Source: Caulobacteraceae bacterium PMMR1 (GTDB lineage Bacteria; Pseudomonadota; Alphaproteobacteria; Caulobacterales; Caulobacteraceae). Taken from it: a stretch of DNA of 64,000 nucleotides. The notes below the pieces were generated by a model. It was not told the origin of the DNA. It ran no database searches and worked only from the letters and a program-made list of their open reading frames with translations. The position numbers and the translations under genes were made by a program. How positions within the stretch are numbered: position 1 is the stretch's first letter; each line of letters opens with the position of its first letter. The stretch lies in assembly GCA_000733915.1 (NCBI GenBank), contig JPOM01000001.1:992001-1056000 (forward strand), read 5' to 3'. Positions 37,235 through 46,572 of this stretch are shown here, piece by piece.

Positions 37235-38380
37235 TCAAAGGCCCAGTCGCTCGGCCAAGCGGGCGGCGGCCTCGGTGATGGCCTGCGAGGCGGGCGCGAG
37301 CGGGTCGGTGGCGACCAGCGGCCGCCCGATGTCCGCGCCTTCGCGCAGCCGGGGATCGAGCGGCGTCTCGCCCAGGAACGGGGCGCCGAGCTCCGCCGCC
37401 ACCTGTCGCGCGCCGCCCTGACCGAACAGGAAGTGACGCTCGCCCGTGGCGGGATCGGGGAAGTAGGCCATGTTCTCGATCACGCCCAGCACCGGCACGC
37501 CGACCTTGGCGAACATGGCCGCGCCCCTGCGGACATCGGCCAGGGCCACGGCCTGGGGCGTGGAGACGATCACCGCCCCGTCCAGCGCCGTCTTCTGGAC
37601 CAGCGTCAGCTGCACGTCCCCGGTGCCGGGGGGCAGATCGACGACGAGCAGGTCCAGCGGCTCGGCCTGCGTGCCCCAGGCGGTCTCGTGCACGATCTGG
37701 GTCAGGGCCTGGCTGGCCATCGGACCGCGCCAGACCATGGCGGAGCCGGGATCGACGATCAGGCCGATGGAGACCGCCTTCAGCCCCCACGCCTGAAGCG
37801 GGATCAGCTTGCGCTCCGCATCGACCTCAGGCCGCTCGCTGAGGCCCAGCATGGTGGGCAGCGAGGGGCCGTAGATGTCCGCGTCCGCCAGACCGATGCG
37901 CAGCCCTCGAGCCGCCAAGGCGCAGGCGAGATTGACGGCCAGCGTCGACTTGCCGACTCCGCCCTTGCCCGAGGCCACCGCCAGCACGCGGCGCACGTGG
38001 GCGGGTCTGACCGGGTTCATGGGCGAGGGGCGGTTGCGCCGCTCGGCCTCGGGCGACACCATCGCGCGGCGGGGCGAGGGCGAGGGCGCGGGCGCGCCGG
38101 TCGAGGCCTCGGCGGTCAGCACGACCTGAGCCCGCGCGACGCCGGCAAGCTCGCGCAGCACGCGCTCCGCCTCAGCGCGCACGGGCTCATAGAGGGCGAC
38201 GTCTTCAGGCGGGACCTCGATCATGAAGCCCGCGCGTCCCGGCCCGAGCGCCAGGCCCTGCACCCGCCCGGCCGCCGCAAGGCCGCGGCCTGTCTTGGGG
38301 TCGCGCACCGCGTCCAGCGCCTGGAGCACGGCGGCGCGGTCGGGGAGGGCGGGGGCTGGGGCTGGGGTTTCTTGCGTCAT
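37235..38380 (-). CDS. apbC: Mrp/ApbC-family iron-sulfur cluster carrier ATPase
   Basis: A 381-residue P-loop ATPase of the Mrp/NBP35 group, which carries Fe-S clusters to apo-proteins. An N-terminal DUF59/MIP18-like domain spans ~12-92, then a Pro/Ser-rich linker. The deviant Walker A GKGGVGKST is at 138-146, followed by DADIYGPSLPTMLG and DLPPGTGDVQLT. The CxxC usually found after ENM... in cluster-binding members is absent here (ENMAYFPDPATGERH), so a direct cluster-carrier role is less certain. It is divergent from hflK with 81 bases between the starts. Confidence 0.87.
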   Translation of the reverse strand: MTQETPAPAPALPDRAAVLQALDAVRDPKTGRGLAAAGRVQGLALGPGRAGFMIEVPPEDVALYEPVRAEAERVLRELAGVARAQVVLTAEASTGAPAPSPSPRRAMVSPEAERRNRPSPMNPVRPAHVRRVLAVASGKGGVGKSTLAVNLACALAARGLRIGLADADIYGPSLPTMLGLSERPEVDAERKLIPLQAWGLKAVSIGLIVDPGSAMVWRGPMASQALTQIVHETAWGTQAEPLDLLVVDLPPGTGDVQLTLVQKTALDGAVIVSTPQAVALADVRRGAAMFAKVGVPVLGVIENMAYFPDPATGERHFLFGQGGARQVAAELGAPFLGETPLDPRLREGADIGRPLVATDPLAPASQAITEAAARLAERLGL

Positions 38381-38461
38381 GACGGAACGCGGCTCATATC
38401 CGGAGCCAACGCCGCCCGCGCAAGCCTGCGACGGGGGGATCGGAGCCGCGCCTCGCCCTCG

Positions 38462-39705
38462 ATGCCCTGGAAAGACGACGCCGACCCTGGCCGAAAGCCT
38501 CAGCCGAGCGGCTCCGGCCCGTGGGGCGCATCCGACGGGTCGCCGCGGGCGGACCCGAAGGACGCCGGGCCCTGGGGCGGATCGCCCCGCCCGCCGCGCC
38601 GCCTCCAGCCGCCGGCCGAACCGCCGCCCCCGCCTCCGGCCGAGAGCCGCCGAAGGGGCCCACGCCCCGCGGTCCCGACCTCGCCCAGCTCCGGCGCGAG
38701 CTGAGCGGCGGCGCCGCGCGGGTGCTGGGCGGCCAGACGCCCGCGCGCTCGGCCTTGGGCCTGCTGGCCGGCATGGCGGCCATCGCCCTGGCCTTCTGGA
38801 TGGTGTCGGGCGTCTACCAGGTCCAGGGCGGCCAGGCGGCCGCGGTCTTTCGCCTGGGTCGCCTGGCGCGGATCGAGGGACCCGGCCTGCGCTGGCATTG
38901 GCCCGCGCCCTTCGAGCGGGTCGACCTCATTCCCCGCGCGCCGAAGAACATCCTGACCCTCGGCTTTGTCGCGACCGCCGATGTTCCCGAAGAGGGGCTG
39001 ATGCTGACCGGCGACGGGGAGCTCGCCCAGGTGAACGCGCGTCTGACCTGGGGCGTCAGCGATCCGCGCGCCTATGTCTCGGCCTTGGCGGACCCGGCGG
39101 GAACGCTGAAGGCGGTGGCCGAAGCCGCGCTCCGCCGGGCCGTGGGCCGGGTGCGGCGGGAGGCTCTGATGCAGCCCGGACCTGCGCGCGACGCGGTTGC
39201 GGTCGAGGCGCGCGCGGCGGTGCAGGCTTGGGCCGCCGCACAGGGCTCGGGGATCGCGGTCGCGGACTTCGCGATCGGCGAGGTGAAGCCGCCCGCCGAG
39301 GTCGCGCCCGCCTTCCGCGCCATCGACCAGGCCCGCAACGACGCGGCCGCCAACGTCCAGGCGGCGGAGGAGGCGCGCACCTCCGCCATCGACCAGGCGC
39401 GGGCGCAGGCGGCCAAGACCCTCGCCGCGGCCCAAAAGGACGCCGACGCTAGGATCAAGGACGCCACCGCCGCCGCCGACCGGATCGAGGCGCTCGAGGC
39501 GAGTTACCGTCGCGCCCCAGAAGCCGTCCGCGAGAAGCTTTATCTTGAGACCATGCAGCGGGTGCTGTCCCGCAGTCGCGTGGTGATCGTGGACGCGCCC
39601 AAGCGCTCTGCGCCGCTCGTCCTGCCCCCCAGCGCCTTCACGCCCGGCGGGCCGACGGTGGTCAAGGCCGCGCCGCCCGCCTCCGATCGAGGGGTCAAGC
39701 CGTGA
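38462..39705 (+). pseudogene. hflK: HflK subunit of the FtsH protease modulator, frameshifted near the N-terminus
   Basis: The canonical HflK start MPWKDDADPGRK... begins at ATG 38462 and runs through the usual Gly/Pro/Trp-rich N-terminus, but this frame ends at 38704. From about 38640 the protein continues one frame away: DLAQLRRELSGG, the membrane helix (ALGLLAGMAAIALAFWMVSG) and the complete SPFH domain with an Ala/Gln-rich coiled coil, to TGA 39705. A missing base near the C-run at 38627-38631 explains it. HflKC forms a large membrane assembly that regulates FtsH. Since hflC is intact and overlaps, a sequencing error is likely. Otherwise HflK could only start late, without its normal N-terminus. 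Confidence 0.82.
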
Positions 39706-40607
39706 GCCGGGTCGTGGGACCTGTCCTGGCGGGCCTGGCGGTGTTGGCGCTGCTGGTCGCTTCCAGCGCGATCCTTGTGCTCGACCCGATGCACGCCGCC
39801 GTCATCCTGCGCGAGGGCCAGCCCGCGCGGGTGCTGAACGCGGCGGGCGGCGATCCCGGCGCGCACTGGATCGCGCCCGGGATCGAGACGCCGGTCCTCT
39901 ACGATCGCCGCCTGAAGTCGACGGTCACGCCCCCCGTCGAGGCGGGCTCCGCCGACGGCCAGCCCGTGAAGGCGGCGGTGCTGATCGCCTATCGCGTAGC
40001 CGACGCCCGCGCCGCCTTCCGCGCCTTCGGTCGGGACGACGCCGCCGCCGAGGTCGTGCAGCGGCTCGCGCTTCCGGCTGTCGGGGGGGCGATCGGCCGG
40101 ACCAGCTATGCCGAGCTTGCGACGGGCAAGACCGACGCCATGGCCGCGCAGGTGCGAGCGGCGCTGATCGGGCCGATGCGGGCGCGGGGCCTCGCTCTGG
40201 TCGATGTCGCGGTGGACCGCGCCGGCCGGGGACCCGCCGGCGTCGCCGTGGTCGACAAGCGCATGGCCGACGCCGCCGCCGCCCAGGCCGCCGCCGCCGC
40301 CCAGGAGGGCAGGCGCAAGGTCGCCGAGATCGAGGCCGATCGCGCCCAGCAGGTCGCGGAGATCGCGCGCGAGGCGGAGGCCCAGGCGGCCAAGGTGCGG
40401 GCGGCGGGCGAGGCGCGGGCCCTGGACATCGCCAACGCCGCCTACGCCAGGGACCCCGCCTTCGCCTCCCTGATGCGGTATCTGGACACCTATGAGGCGA
40501 CGCTCGGCAAGTCGGGCGCCGTGATCGTCGTCACGCCGGACTCGCCCTTCCTGAAGTACTTCGGCGGGCAGCCGGGGGCGAAAGCCCCGTCCGCGTCTCG
40601 ACCCTAG
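39702..40607 (+). CDS. hflC: HflC subunit of the FtsH protease modulator
   Basis: A 301-residue SPFH/stomatin-family protein, partner of HflK in the inner-membrane complex around FtsH. One N-terminal helix (~5-28), then the SPFH domain (AVILREGQPARVLNAAGGD...), an Ala/Glu-rich coiled coil (~185-245) and the typical C-terminal block (YARDPAFASLMRYLDTYEATLG...VVTPDSPFLKYFGG). The start GTG 39702 overlaps the hflK stop as GTGA. The stop TAG shares CTAG (40604-40607) with the stop of the convergent monooxygenase gene. Confidence 0.93.
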   Translation: MSRVVGPVLAGLAVLALLVASSAILVLDPMHAAVILREGQPARVLNAAGGDPGAHWIAPGIETPVLYDRRLKSTVTPPVEAGSADGQPVKAAVLIAYRVADARAAFRAFGRDDAAAEVVQRLALPAVGGAIGRTSYAELATGKTDAMAAQVRAALIGPMRARGLALVDVAVDRAGRGPAGVAVVDKRMADAAAAQAAAAAQEGRRKVAEIEADRAQQVAEIAREAEAQAAKVRAAGEARALDIANAAYARDPAFASLMRYLDTYEATLGKSGAVIVVTPDSPFLKYFGGQPGAKAPSASRP

Positions 40608-42139
40608 GCGGGTTCGGGAACGCGGGTTTCGACCGGCATAGCGACCGGGGGAGTCGAGGGCGCGCCATGCAGCGGCTTGGCGAGCGCCCCCGCCTTGCTG
40701 AACGCCAGCACGCCGTCGTTCAGCCTGCCGAAGCGCAGTGTGAGCAGGTCCAGTGCATAGTTCTGGTAGAGCCGCCACGGCTTGCGGTCGCCCTGCTGCG
40801 GCAGCAGATGGCGCGAGCGCTCGACATAGCCGGACTTCAGGTCGATCCAGGGCGCGGGCTTCACCGTCGGATCGGGCTTGGGCGTCGCGATCTGGTAGCC
40901 CTTGCGGTCCATGTATTTCAGCATGCGGGTCACGTACTCGCAGGTCAGGTCGACCTTCAGCGTGAACGAGGCGTTCGTATAGCCGAAGAGCGAAACCAGG
41001 TTCGGCACGCCGCTGAACATCATGCCTTTATAGTACATGCGCTCGGACATCTTGACCGGCTCGCCGTCGACCTCGATCTCTACGCCGCCAATGAACTGCA
41101 GCTCCAGGCCGGTGGCTGTGACCACGATATCCGCAGGCACGACCTCGCCCGACTTCAGCTTGATGCCGTCCGAGGTGAAGGTCTCGATCTCGCCGGTGAC
41201 CACGTCGGCCTTGCCGCTGCGGATCGCCTGGAACAGGTCGGAGTCCGGCACCAGGCACAGCCGCTGATCCCAGGGATTGTAGCGGGGCGTGAAGTGCGTC
41301 TCCACGTCGTAGTTGGGCAGTTCCTTGCGCACCATGTCGAGCAGGAACTTCTTGGCCTGCTCCGGATATTTCCGCGTGCGGTGGAACATGACGATGTTGA
41401 GGACGATCTTCTTGAACCGCACCAGCTCGTAGGCAAGCTTGGCGGGCAGGCGCTTGTGAACCCACGCCGCGAACGGGTCTATCGCCGGCATCGACACGAC
41501 ATAGGTCGGCGAGCGCTGGAGCATGGTGACGTGACCCGCCGCCTGGGCCATGGCGGGGACGAGGGTCACGGCGGTGGCGCCCGATCCGATCACCACGACC
41601 TTCTTGCCCGTATAATCAAGGTCTTCCGGCCAGAACTGCGGGTGCACTTTGATCCCCTCGTAGCGGTCGAAGCCGGGGAAGTCGGGCAGGTACCCGCGAT
41701 CGTAACGGTAATAGCCCGCGCCCATGATCAGGAAATTGGCGCTCAGCTGCGCGGGCCGGCGCTCGGGCCCGACCTCCACGTCCACCGTCCAGCGCGCGGT
41801 CTCCGAGGACCAGGCGGCGTGCTTGGCGCGATGCTGGAACAGGATGCGCTGGTCGATCCCGTTCTCGCGCGCCGTCTCGCGCACGTAGTCGCGGATCGAG
41901 GGGCCGTCAGCGATGGCCTTGGGCCTGATCCACGGCTTGAAGGCATAGCCCAGGGTGTACATGTCGCTGTCGGAGCGGACGCCGGGATAGCGGAACAGAT
42001 CCCAGGTGCCGCCGATCGCGTCACGGGCCTCAAGGATCGCGAAGGACTTGTGCGGAACGTCGTGCTGCAGGCGCCAGGCCGCGCCGACACCGGACAGGCC
42101 CGCGCCGACGATCAGGACATCGAAGTGCTGCTCGGCCAT
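40604..42139 (-). CDS. Flavin-containing monooxygenase, Baeyer-Villiger type
   Basis: A 511-residue FAD/NADPH monooxygenase. The FAD-binding GAGLSG motif is at 12-17, the NADP-binding VVIGSGATAVTL at about 185-197. Just before it YEGIKVHPQFWPED is a near match to the Baeyer-Villiger fingerprint FxGxxxHxxxWP, with Tyr for Phe. GGTWDLFRYPGVRSDSDMYTLGY is typical of the group. The enzyme would oxidise ketones to esters or heteroatoms, on an unknown hydrophobic substrate. ATG 42139 is the start. It lies downstream of mlaF on the same strand with 117 bases between, and its stop overlaps that of hflC through CTAG. Confidence 0.9.
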   Translation of the reverse strand: MAEQHFDVLIVGAGLSGVGAAWRLQHDVPHKSFAILEARDAIGGTWDLFRYPGVRSDSDMYTLGYAFKPWIRPKAIADGPSIRDYVRETARENGIDQRILFQHRAKHAAWSSETARWTVDVEVGPERRPAQLSANFLIMGAGYYRYDRGYLPDFPGFDRYEGIKVHPQFWPEDLDYTGKKVVVIGSGATAVTLVPAMAQAAGHVTMLQRSPTYVVSMPAIDPFAAWVHKRLPAKLAYELVRFKKIVLNIVMFHRTRKYPEQAKKFLLDMVRKELPNYDVETHFTPRYNPWDQRLCLVPDSDLFQAIRSGKADVVTGEIETFTSDGIKLKSGEVVPADIVVTATGLELQFIGGVEIEVDGEPVKMSERMYYKGMMFSGVPNLVSLFGYTNASFTLKVDLTCEYVTRMLKYMDRKGYQIATPKPDPTVKPAPWIDLKSGYVERSRHLLPQQGDRKPWRLYQNYALDLLTLRFGRLNDGVLAFSKAGALAKPLHGAPSTPPVAMPVETRVPEPA

Positions 42140-42256
42140 GCGCGCCTCCTCAAGCCGTCTCCCGACCCCATCGACGCGACCGGACCACAGATGGGCCGAG
42201 GTGGCAAGTCTGAGTTATCGGCGATCAGTTAGGGCTCGCGCCCCGACGTTCGGGCC

Positions 42257-43030
42257 TCAGACCGCGCCCTTGATCGGACCGTCGGCGCGCCCGTTGATGA
42301 ACTGCTCCACATAGGGATTGCCTGAGCGGTCGATGTCGGCCGCGGCGCCGCGCCAGACGATGCGCCCTTCGTGCAGCATGGCGATCTCGTCGGCGATCTT
42401 GCGCGCCGAAGCCATGTCGTGGGTGATCGAGACCGCCGTGCAGCCCAGGCGTCGCACCTGCTCCACGATCAGGTCGTTGATGACGTCCGCGGTGATGGGA
42501 TCAAGCCCGGTGGTCGGTTCGTCGAAGAAGATGATCTCCGGCTGGGAGACGACGGCGCGGGCGAGGCCCACGCGCTTCTGCATGCCGCCGGAAAGCTCGC
42601 CGGGCGACTGCTGCGCCACGTTCGGCCCCAGCCCCACGCGACTGAGCGCCTCGAGCGCCCGCGCTCGGGCTTCGGCCCGGGGCACGCGGTCCGCGTTCAG
42701 GAGGCGAAAGGCGACGTTCTCCCAGACCGTGAGGCTGTCGAACAGGGCCGCGCTCTGGAACAGCATGCCGAATTCGCGGCTGAGGTCGCGCCGCTCGGCG
42801 CCGCGCAGGCGCGTCACGTCGCGGCCGTCGACCCGCACCTCGCCGGCGTCGGGGCGGAGCAGGCCGATGGCGATCTTGATCGTGACCGACTTGCCCTGGC
42901 CGGAGCCGCCGATGATCACCAGCGAGCGGCCGCGGGGCACGGCGAGGTCGAGGCCGTCGAGCACGACCCGGCCCTGGAAGCGCTTCTTGACGCCGCGCCA
43001 TTCGAGCTTGGGAGGAGCTTCGTCCGTCAT
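42257..43030 (-). CDS. mlaF: Phospholipid-transport ABC ATPase MlaF
   Basis: A 257-residue ABC ATPase of the Mla retrograde phospholipid transport system that keeps the outer membrane asymmetric. Walker A GGSGQGKS is at 41-48; the signature LSGGMQKRVGLARA (the M in place of Q is typical of MlaF) and Walker B FFDEPTTGLDP follow. The start ATG overlaps mlaE by 4 bases. The membrane-tethered MlaD and periplasmic MlaC genes are not adjacent. Confidence 0.9.
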   Translation of the reverse strand: MTDEAPPKLEWRGVKKRFQGRVVLDGLDLAVPRGRSLVIIGGSGQGKSVTIKIAIGLLRPDAGEVRVDGRDVTRLRGAERRDLSREFGMLFQSAALFDSLTVWENVAFRLLNADRVPRAEARARALEALSRVGLGPNVAQQSPGELSGGMQKRVGLARAVVSQPEIIFFDEPTTGLDPITADVINDLIVEQVRRLGCTAVSITHDMASARKIADEIAMLHEGRIVWRGAAADIDRSGNPYVEQFINGRADGPIKGAV

Positions 43031-43803
43031 AGGCCGCGACTGAAGACGGACGTCATGAGGTAGTCGGAGGCGAAGACCAGAATGGCGGCGGACACGACCG
43101 CGTGCGTCGTGGCGCGCCCGACGCCGCGCGCGCCGCCGCTGGCGTAATAGCCGTGGAAGCAGCCCATGAGCGCGACGAGAAAGCCGAACACCGCCGCCTT
43201 GATCAGGCCCGAAACTACGTCCCAGCTCTGCAGAAAGCTCCAGGTGTTCTGGACGTAGAGGGCCGGGTTGAAGTTCAAGCTGGCGGTGGCGACAAGCCAG
43301 CCGCCCGCGATGCCGATGGTGTCGGCGACCGCCGTCAGGAGCGGCAGGGTCAGGATGGCGGCCAGCAGGCGGGGCGCGATCAGGTAGCGGAACGGGTCGG
43401 TGGAGAGGGTCTCCAGCGCGTCGATCTGTTCGGTGGCCCGCATGGCCCCGATCTCGGCGGCGATGGCGGCCGACACGCGCCCGGCCAGCATCAGGGCGGC
43501 CAGCACGGGCCCGAGCTCGCGGGTGATCCCCAGCGCCACGATCTGGGGCATGATCTGCTCGGCGTTGAATCGCCCGCCGCCGGTGTAGATGTTCAGCGCC
43601 AGCGCCGCCCCGGTGAACACCGCCGTCAGGCCCACGACGGGCAGAGAGAAATAGCCGATCGCCAGCACCTGGCGCCCGAACTGTCCCAAAAACATCGGCG
43701 GCGTCAGAGCTGCGGCGAGGCCTTTCCCGCCGAACAGGGCCACGCGGCCCGCGGTGCGAAGCAAGCCCAGGACCGAGCGGCCGACGGCGCGGACCGGATT
43801 CAT
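43027..43803 (-). CDS. mlaE: Phospholipid-transport permease MlaE
   Basis: A 258-residue inner-membrane permease of the MlaE family with five or six hydrophobic segments. Family signatures: FLGQFGRQVLAIGYFSLPVVGLTAVFTG, ITRELGPVLAALMLAGRVSAAIAAEIGAMRATEQIDAL, and the C-terminal GCFHGYYASGGARGVGRATTHAVV. It overlaps mlaF (4 bases) and alr (4 bases), so alr-mlaE-mlaF are translated from one message. Confidence 0.92.
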   Translation of the reverse strand: MNPVRAVGRSVLGLLRTAGRVALFGGKGLAAALTPPMFLGQFGRQVLAIGYFSLPVVGLTAVFTGAALALNIYTGGGRFNAEQIMPQIVALGITRELGPVLAALMLAGRVSAAIAAEIGAMRATEQIDALETLSTDPFRYLIAPRLLAAILTLPLLTAVADTIGIAGGWLVATASLNFNPALYVQNTWSFLQSWDVVSGLIKAAVFGFLVALMGCFHGYYASGGARGVGRATTHAVVSAAILVFASDYLMTSVFSRGL

Positions 43804-44894
43804 GCGCCTGCCCCGATGTAGCGCCGTGCGATCCGGTGCGCCGGACGGGTCAGGACTTCATAGGGGACGGTGCCGGCGGCCCGCGCCACCTCGTCCAGCG
43901 GCACGTCAGGGCCAAGCAGCTGCACGCGCTCGCCGATCTGCACGCTATCCGCCTCGGTCACGTCGATGGCGATCAGGTCCATGGAGATGCGGCCGATGAA
44001 CGGCCACGCTCGACCGTGCAGCCAGCCATAGCCCCTGGCTCCGAGGCCGCGCAAGACGCCGTCGGCGAAGCCCGCGGCGAGGATCGCCGCCCGTGTCGGC
44101 CGCGCCGCAGTCCAGGTCGCGCCATAGCCGACGCTCTCGCCCACGGGGACGGAGCGGATCTGCAGGATAGGGGCGTCCAGGCGCGCGACGGCGGCGATCC
44201 CGGGGTGCGGGACCTCGAAGGGCCCGCCGCCATAGAGGCCGACGCCTGGCCGGACCATGTCGAAGCGGTAAGCCGGGCCGGAGAAGGTCCCGGCCGTGTT
44301 GGCGAGGCTGGCCCGGGCGTCGGGGAAGAGGGCCCGCACGGCCGCGAAGCGCTCCGCCTGGCGCGCGTTCAGAGGGTGCGAGGGCTCGCCGGCGCAGGCG
44401 AGGTGGCTCATGATCAGACCGACCTCGACGCCCCGCAGCCGGTCGCTGGCGGCGACCAGCATGTCCGCCTCCTCCGGCCTCAGCCCCAGCCGGTTCATGC
44501 CGGTATCGACGTGGATCGCGGCCTCCAGCGTGCGCCCCTGGCCGCGGGCGAAGGCCAACCAGGTCTCGATCTGGGGCAGGCTGTTCAGCACCGGCGTCAG
44601 CCCCGCGGCCCAAAAGCGCGCCGCCTCGCCCGGCATGCAGCCGTCCAGCACGTAGATTTGCGCCTCAGGAAGGATGGCCCGCAAGGCCAGGCCTTCGCTC
44701 AGCCGCGCCACGAACATCCGCCGCGCCCCCTCGGCCCAGAGGCGGCGCGCGATCGGGCCCACGCCCAGGCCATAGCCGTCCGCCTTCAGAGCCGGCGCGA
44801 CCTCGGCGCCGCCCGCCTCGCGCCGAAGCACGGCGAAGTTGGCGGCCAGAGCGTCGAGGTCGACGGTCAGCACCGCCTCGGAGACCTCGCTCAT
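43800..44894 (-). CDS. alr: Alanine racemase
   Basis: A 364-residue PLP enzyme making D-alanine for peptidoglycan. The PLP lysine is Lys37 in APALKADGYGLG. The opposite-face catalytic tyrosine is in GESVGYGATW (about residue 250). The TIM-barrel and C-terminal beta domains are complete. ATG 44894 is the start. It sits 28 bases after dnaB and overlaps mlaE by 4 bases; dnaB-alr linkage is common in this group of bacteria. Confidence 0.95.
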   Translation of the reverse strand: MSEVSEAVLTVDLDALAANFAVLRREAGGAEVAPALKADGYGLGVGPIARRLWAEGARRMFVARLSEGLALRAILPEAQIYVLDGCMPGEAARFWAAGLTPVLNSLPQIETWLAFARGQGRTLEAAIHVDTGMNRLGLRPEEADMLVAASDRLRGVEVGLIMSHLACAGEPSHPLNARQAERFAAVRALFPDARASLANTAGTFSGPAYRFDMVRPGVGLYGGGPFEVPHPGIAAVARLDAPILQIRSVPVGESVGYGATWTAARPTRAAILAAGFADGVLRGLGARGYGWLHGRAWPFIGRISMDLIAIDVTEADSVQIGERVQLLGPDVPLDEVARAAGTVPYEVLTRPAHRIARRYIGAGA

Positions 44895-44922
44895 GCCGGG
44901 CGGCCCAAGCGGGCCCTGCGCC

Positions 44923-46413
44923 TCATCGCGGCTCGAACCGGCCCTCGCGGGCGAGGTTGCTGAACTTGGTCAGCTCGCCGTTGAAGTGCAGCTTGATGGT
45001 GCCGATCGGGCCGTGGCGCTGCTTGCCGATCACCACCTCGGCGATATTGGCCACGCGGTCCATCTCCTCTTGCCACTTCAGGTGCTCTTCGCTGCCCTCG
45101 CGAGGCTCCGCCCGCCCGAGATAATACTCCTCGCGGTAGACGAACATGACCACGTCGGCGTCCTGTTCGATGGAGCCGGACTCGCGCAGGTCCGCGAGCT
45201 GGGGCCGCTTGTCGTCTCGGTCCTCCACCTTGCGGGAGAGCTGCGACAGCGCGATGACTGGAACCTTCAGCTCCTTGGCGATGGCCTTCAGCCCGCCGGT
45301 GATGGCGCTGACCTCCTGCACCCGATTGTCGGACTTGGAGCTGTCGCCGGCGGTCACGAGCTGCAGATAGTCCACCACGATCAGGTCCAGGCCGTGCTGG
45401 CGCTTGAGCCGGCGCGCACGGGCCGTGAGCTTGGCGATCGAGAGGCCGCCCGTCGCGTCGATGAACAGCGGGATCTCCTGGATTTCCAGCGCCGCGTCGC
45501 GCACCCTGCCGAACTCGTGCTGGTCGATCTCGCCCTTGCGCAGGCGGTCGGACGAGACGCCGGAGACGTCCGCCAGCAGGCGCATGGCCAGCTGCTCGGC
45601 GCTCATTTCCAGCGAGAAGAAGGCGACCACGCCCCCGTTCACCGTCTTGCGGCTGCCGTCGGGCTGCGGCTCCCACGCATAGTTGCGCGCCACGTTGAAG
45701 GCGATGTTGGTGGCGAGGGCCGTCTTTCCCATGGCGGGGCGGCCGGCGAGGATAATCAGGTCGGACTTGTGCAGCCCGCCGAGCTGCCGGTCCAAGTCGA
45801 TCAGGCCGCTGGAGACGCCCGCCAGCCCGCCGTCCCGGGCGAAGGCCTCCGCCGCCATCTCCACCGCGCCCTGCAGGGCGTCGGCGAAGGTCTGGAAACC
45901 GGTCGAGGTCCCGCCGGTCTCCGCCAGGCTGTAGAGCTGCTGCTCGGCCGCCTCGATCTGCTCGCGCGCCTCGGTCTCGGCGTCGTCCCGGGCGACCTTG
46001 GCGATCTCGCCGCCCACTCGGATCAGCTCGCGCCGCAACGCCAGGTCGTAGATGACGCGGCCATAGTCCGCCGCATTGGCCGCGGGCGGCGCGCGGTCCA
46101 CCAGGTCGGCGAGGTAGCGCAGCCCGCCGAGCTCTTCAAAGGCGGGATCGCGCCGGAACCGCTCCATCAGCATGATGGGCTCGGCCAGCTGGCCCTTCTT
46201 GATGTGCTCCTCCATCGCGGCGAACAGCCGGGCGTGGAAGGGCTCGTAGAAGTGCCGCGCCTGCAGCCTGTCGGAGAGGCGCTCGTAGGCGGCGTTGTCG
46301 TAGAGGATCGCGCCCAGCAGCGCCTGCTCGGCTTCGATGTTGCAGGGGATGTGGGCGAGGGCGACGCCGTCCGCGGGCGCCACGGCTTGGAGTTCGAAAG
46401 CCTGCACGGTCAT
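44923..46413 (-). CDS. dnaB: Replicative DNA helicase DnaB
   Basis: A 496-residue hexameric replication fork helicase. The N-terminal collar domain (~18-120, IPCNIEAEQALLGAILYD) is followed by the RecA-like domain with Walker A GRPAMGKTAL, Walker B DLIVVDYLQL, the QLSRKVEDRDDKRPQLADLRESGSIEQDADVV block containing the arginine finger and GSIEQDAD, and VIGKQRHGPIGTIKLHF. No intein is present. It lies downstream of a TonB receptor gene on the same strand, while rplI is further up. ATG 46413 is the start. Confidence 0.96.
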   Translation of the reverse strand: MTVQAFELQAVAPADGVALAHIPCNIEAEQALLGAILYDNAAYERLSDRLQARHFYEPFHARLFAAMEEHIKKGQLAEPIMLMERFRRDPAFEELGGLRYLADLVDRAPPAANAADYGRVIYDLALRRELIRVGGEIAKVARDDAETEAREQIEAAEQQLYSLAETGGTSTGFQTFADALQGAVEMAAEAFARDGGLAGVSSGLIDLDRQLGGLHKSDLIILAGRPAMGKTALATNIAFNVARNYAWEPQPDGSRKTVNGGVVAFFSLEMSAEQLAMRLLADVSGVSSDRLRKGEIDQHEFGRVRDAALEIQEIPLFIDATGGLSIAKLTARARRLKRQHGLDLIVVDYLQLVTAGDSSKSDNRVQEVSAITGGLKAIAKELKVPVIALSQLSRKVEDRDDKRPQLADLRESGSIEQDADVVMFVYREEYYLGRAEPREGSEEHLKWQEEMDRVANIAEVVIGKQRHGPIGTIKLHFNGELTKFSNLAREGRFEPR

Positions 46414-46572
46414 CCGAGCGTGATAGCGCCCCCGGCCGGCCTGAGGATGCGACGCCTTGGCCCCGTCCCCAGGTTTGCGCGGCCCCTGTTGATGAGCGGC
46501 TAGGCTAGGCGCCTTATCGACGCTGGGCGGAGGCGTTGCACCCCCGCCCAGGCCGTCCGGACGCGGCGCGGC

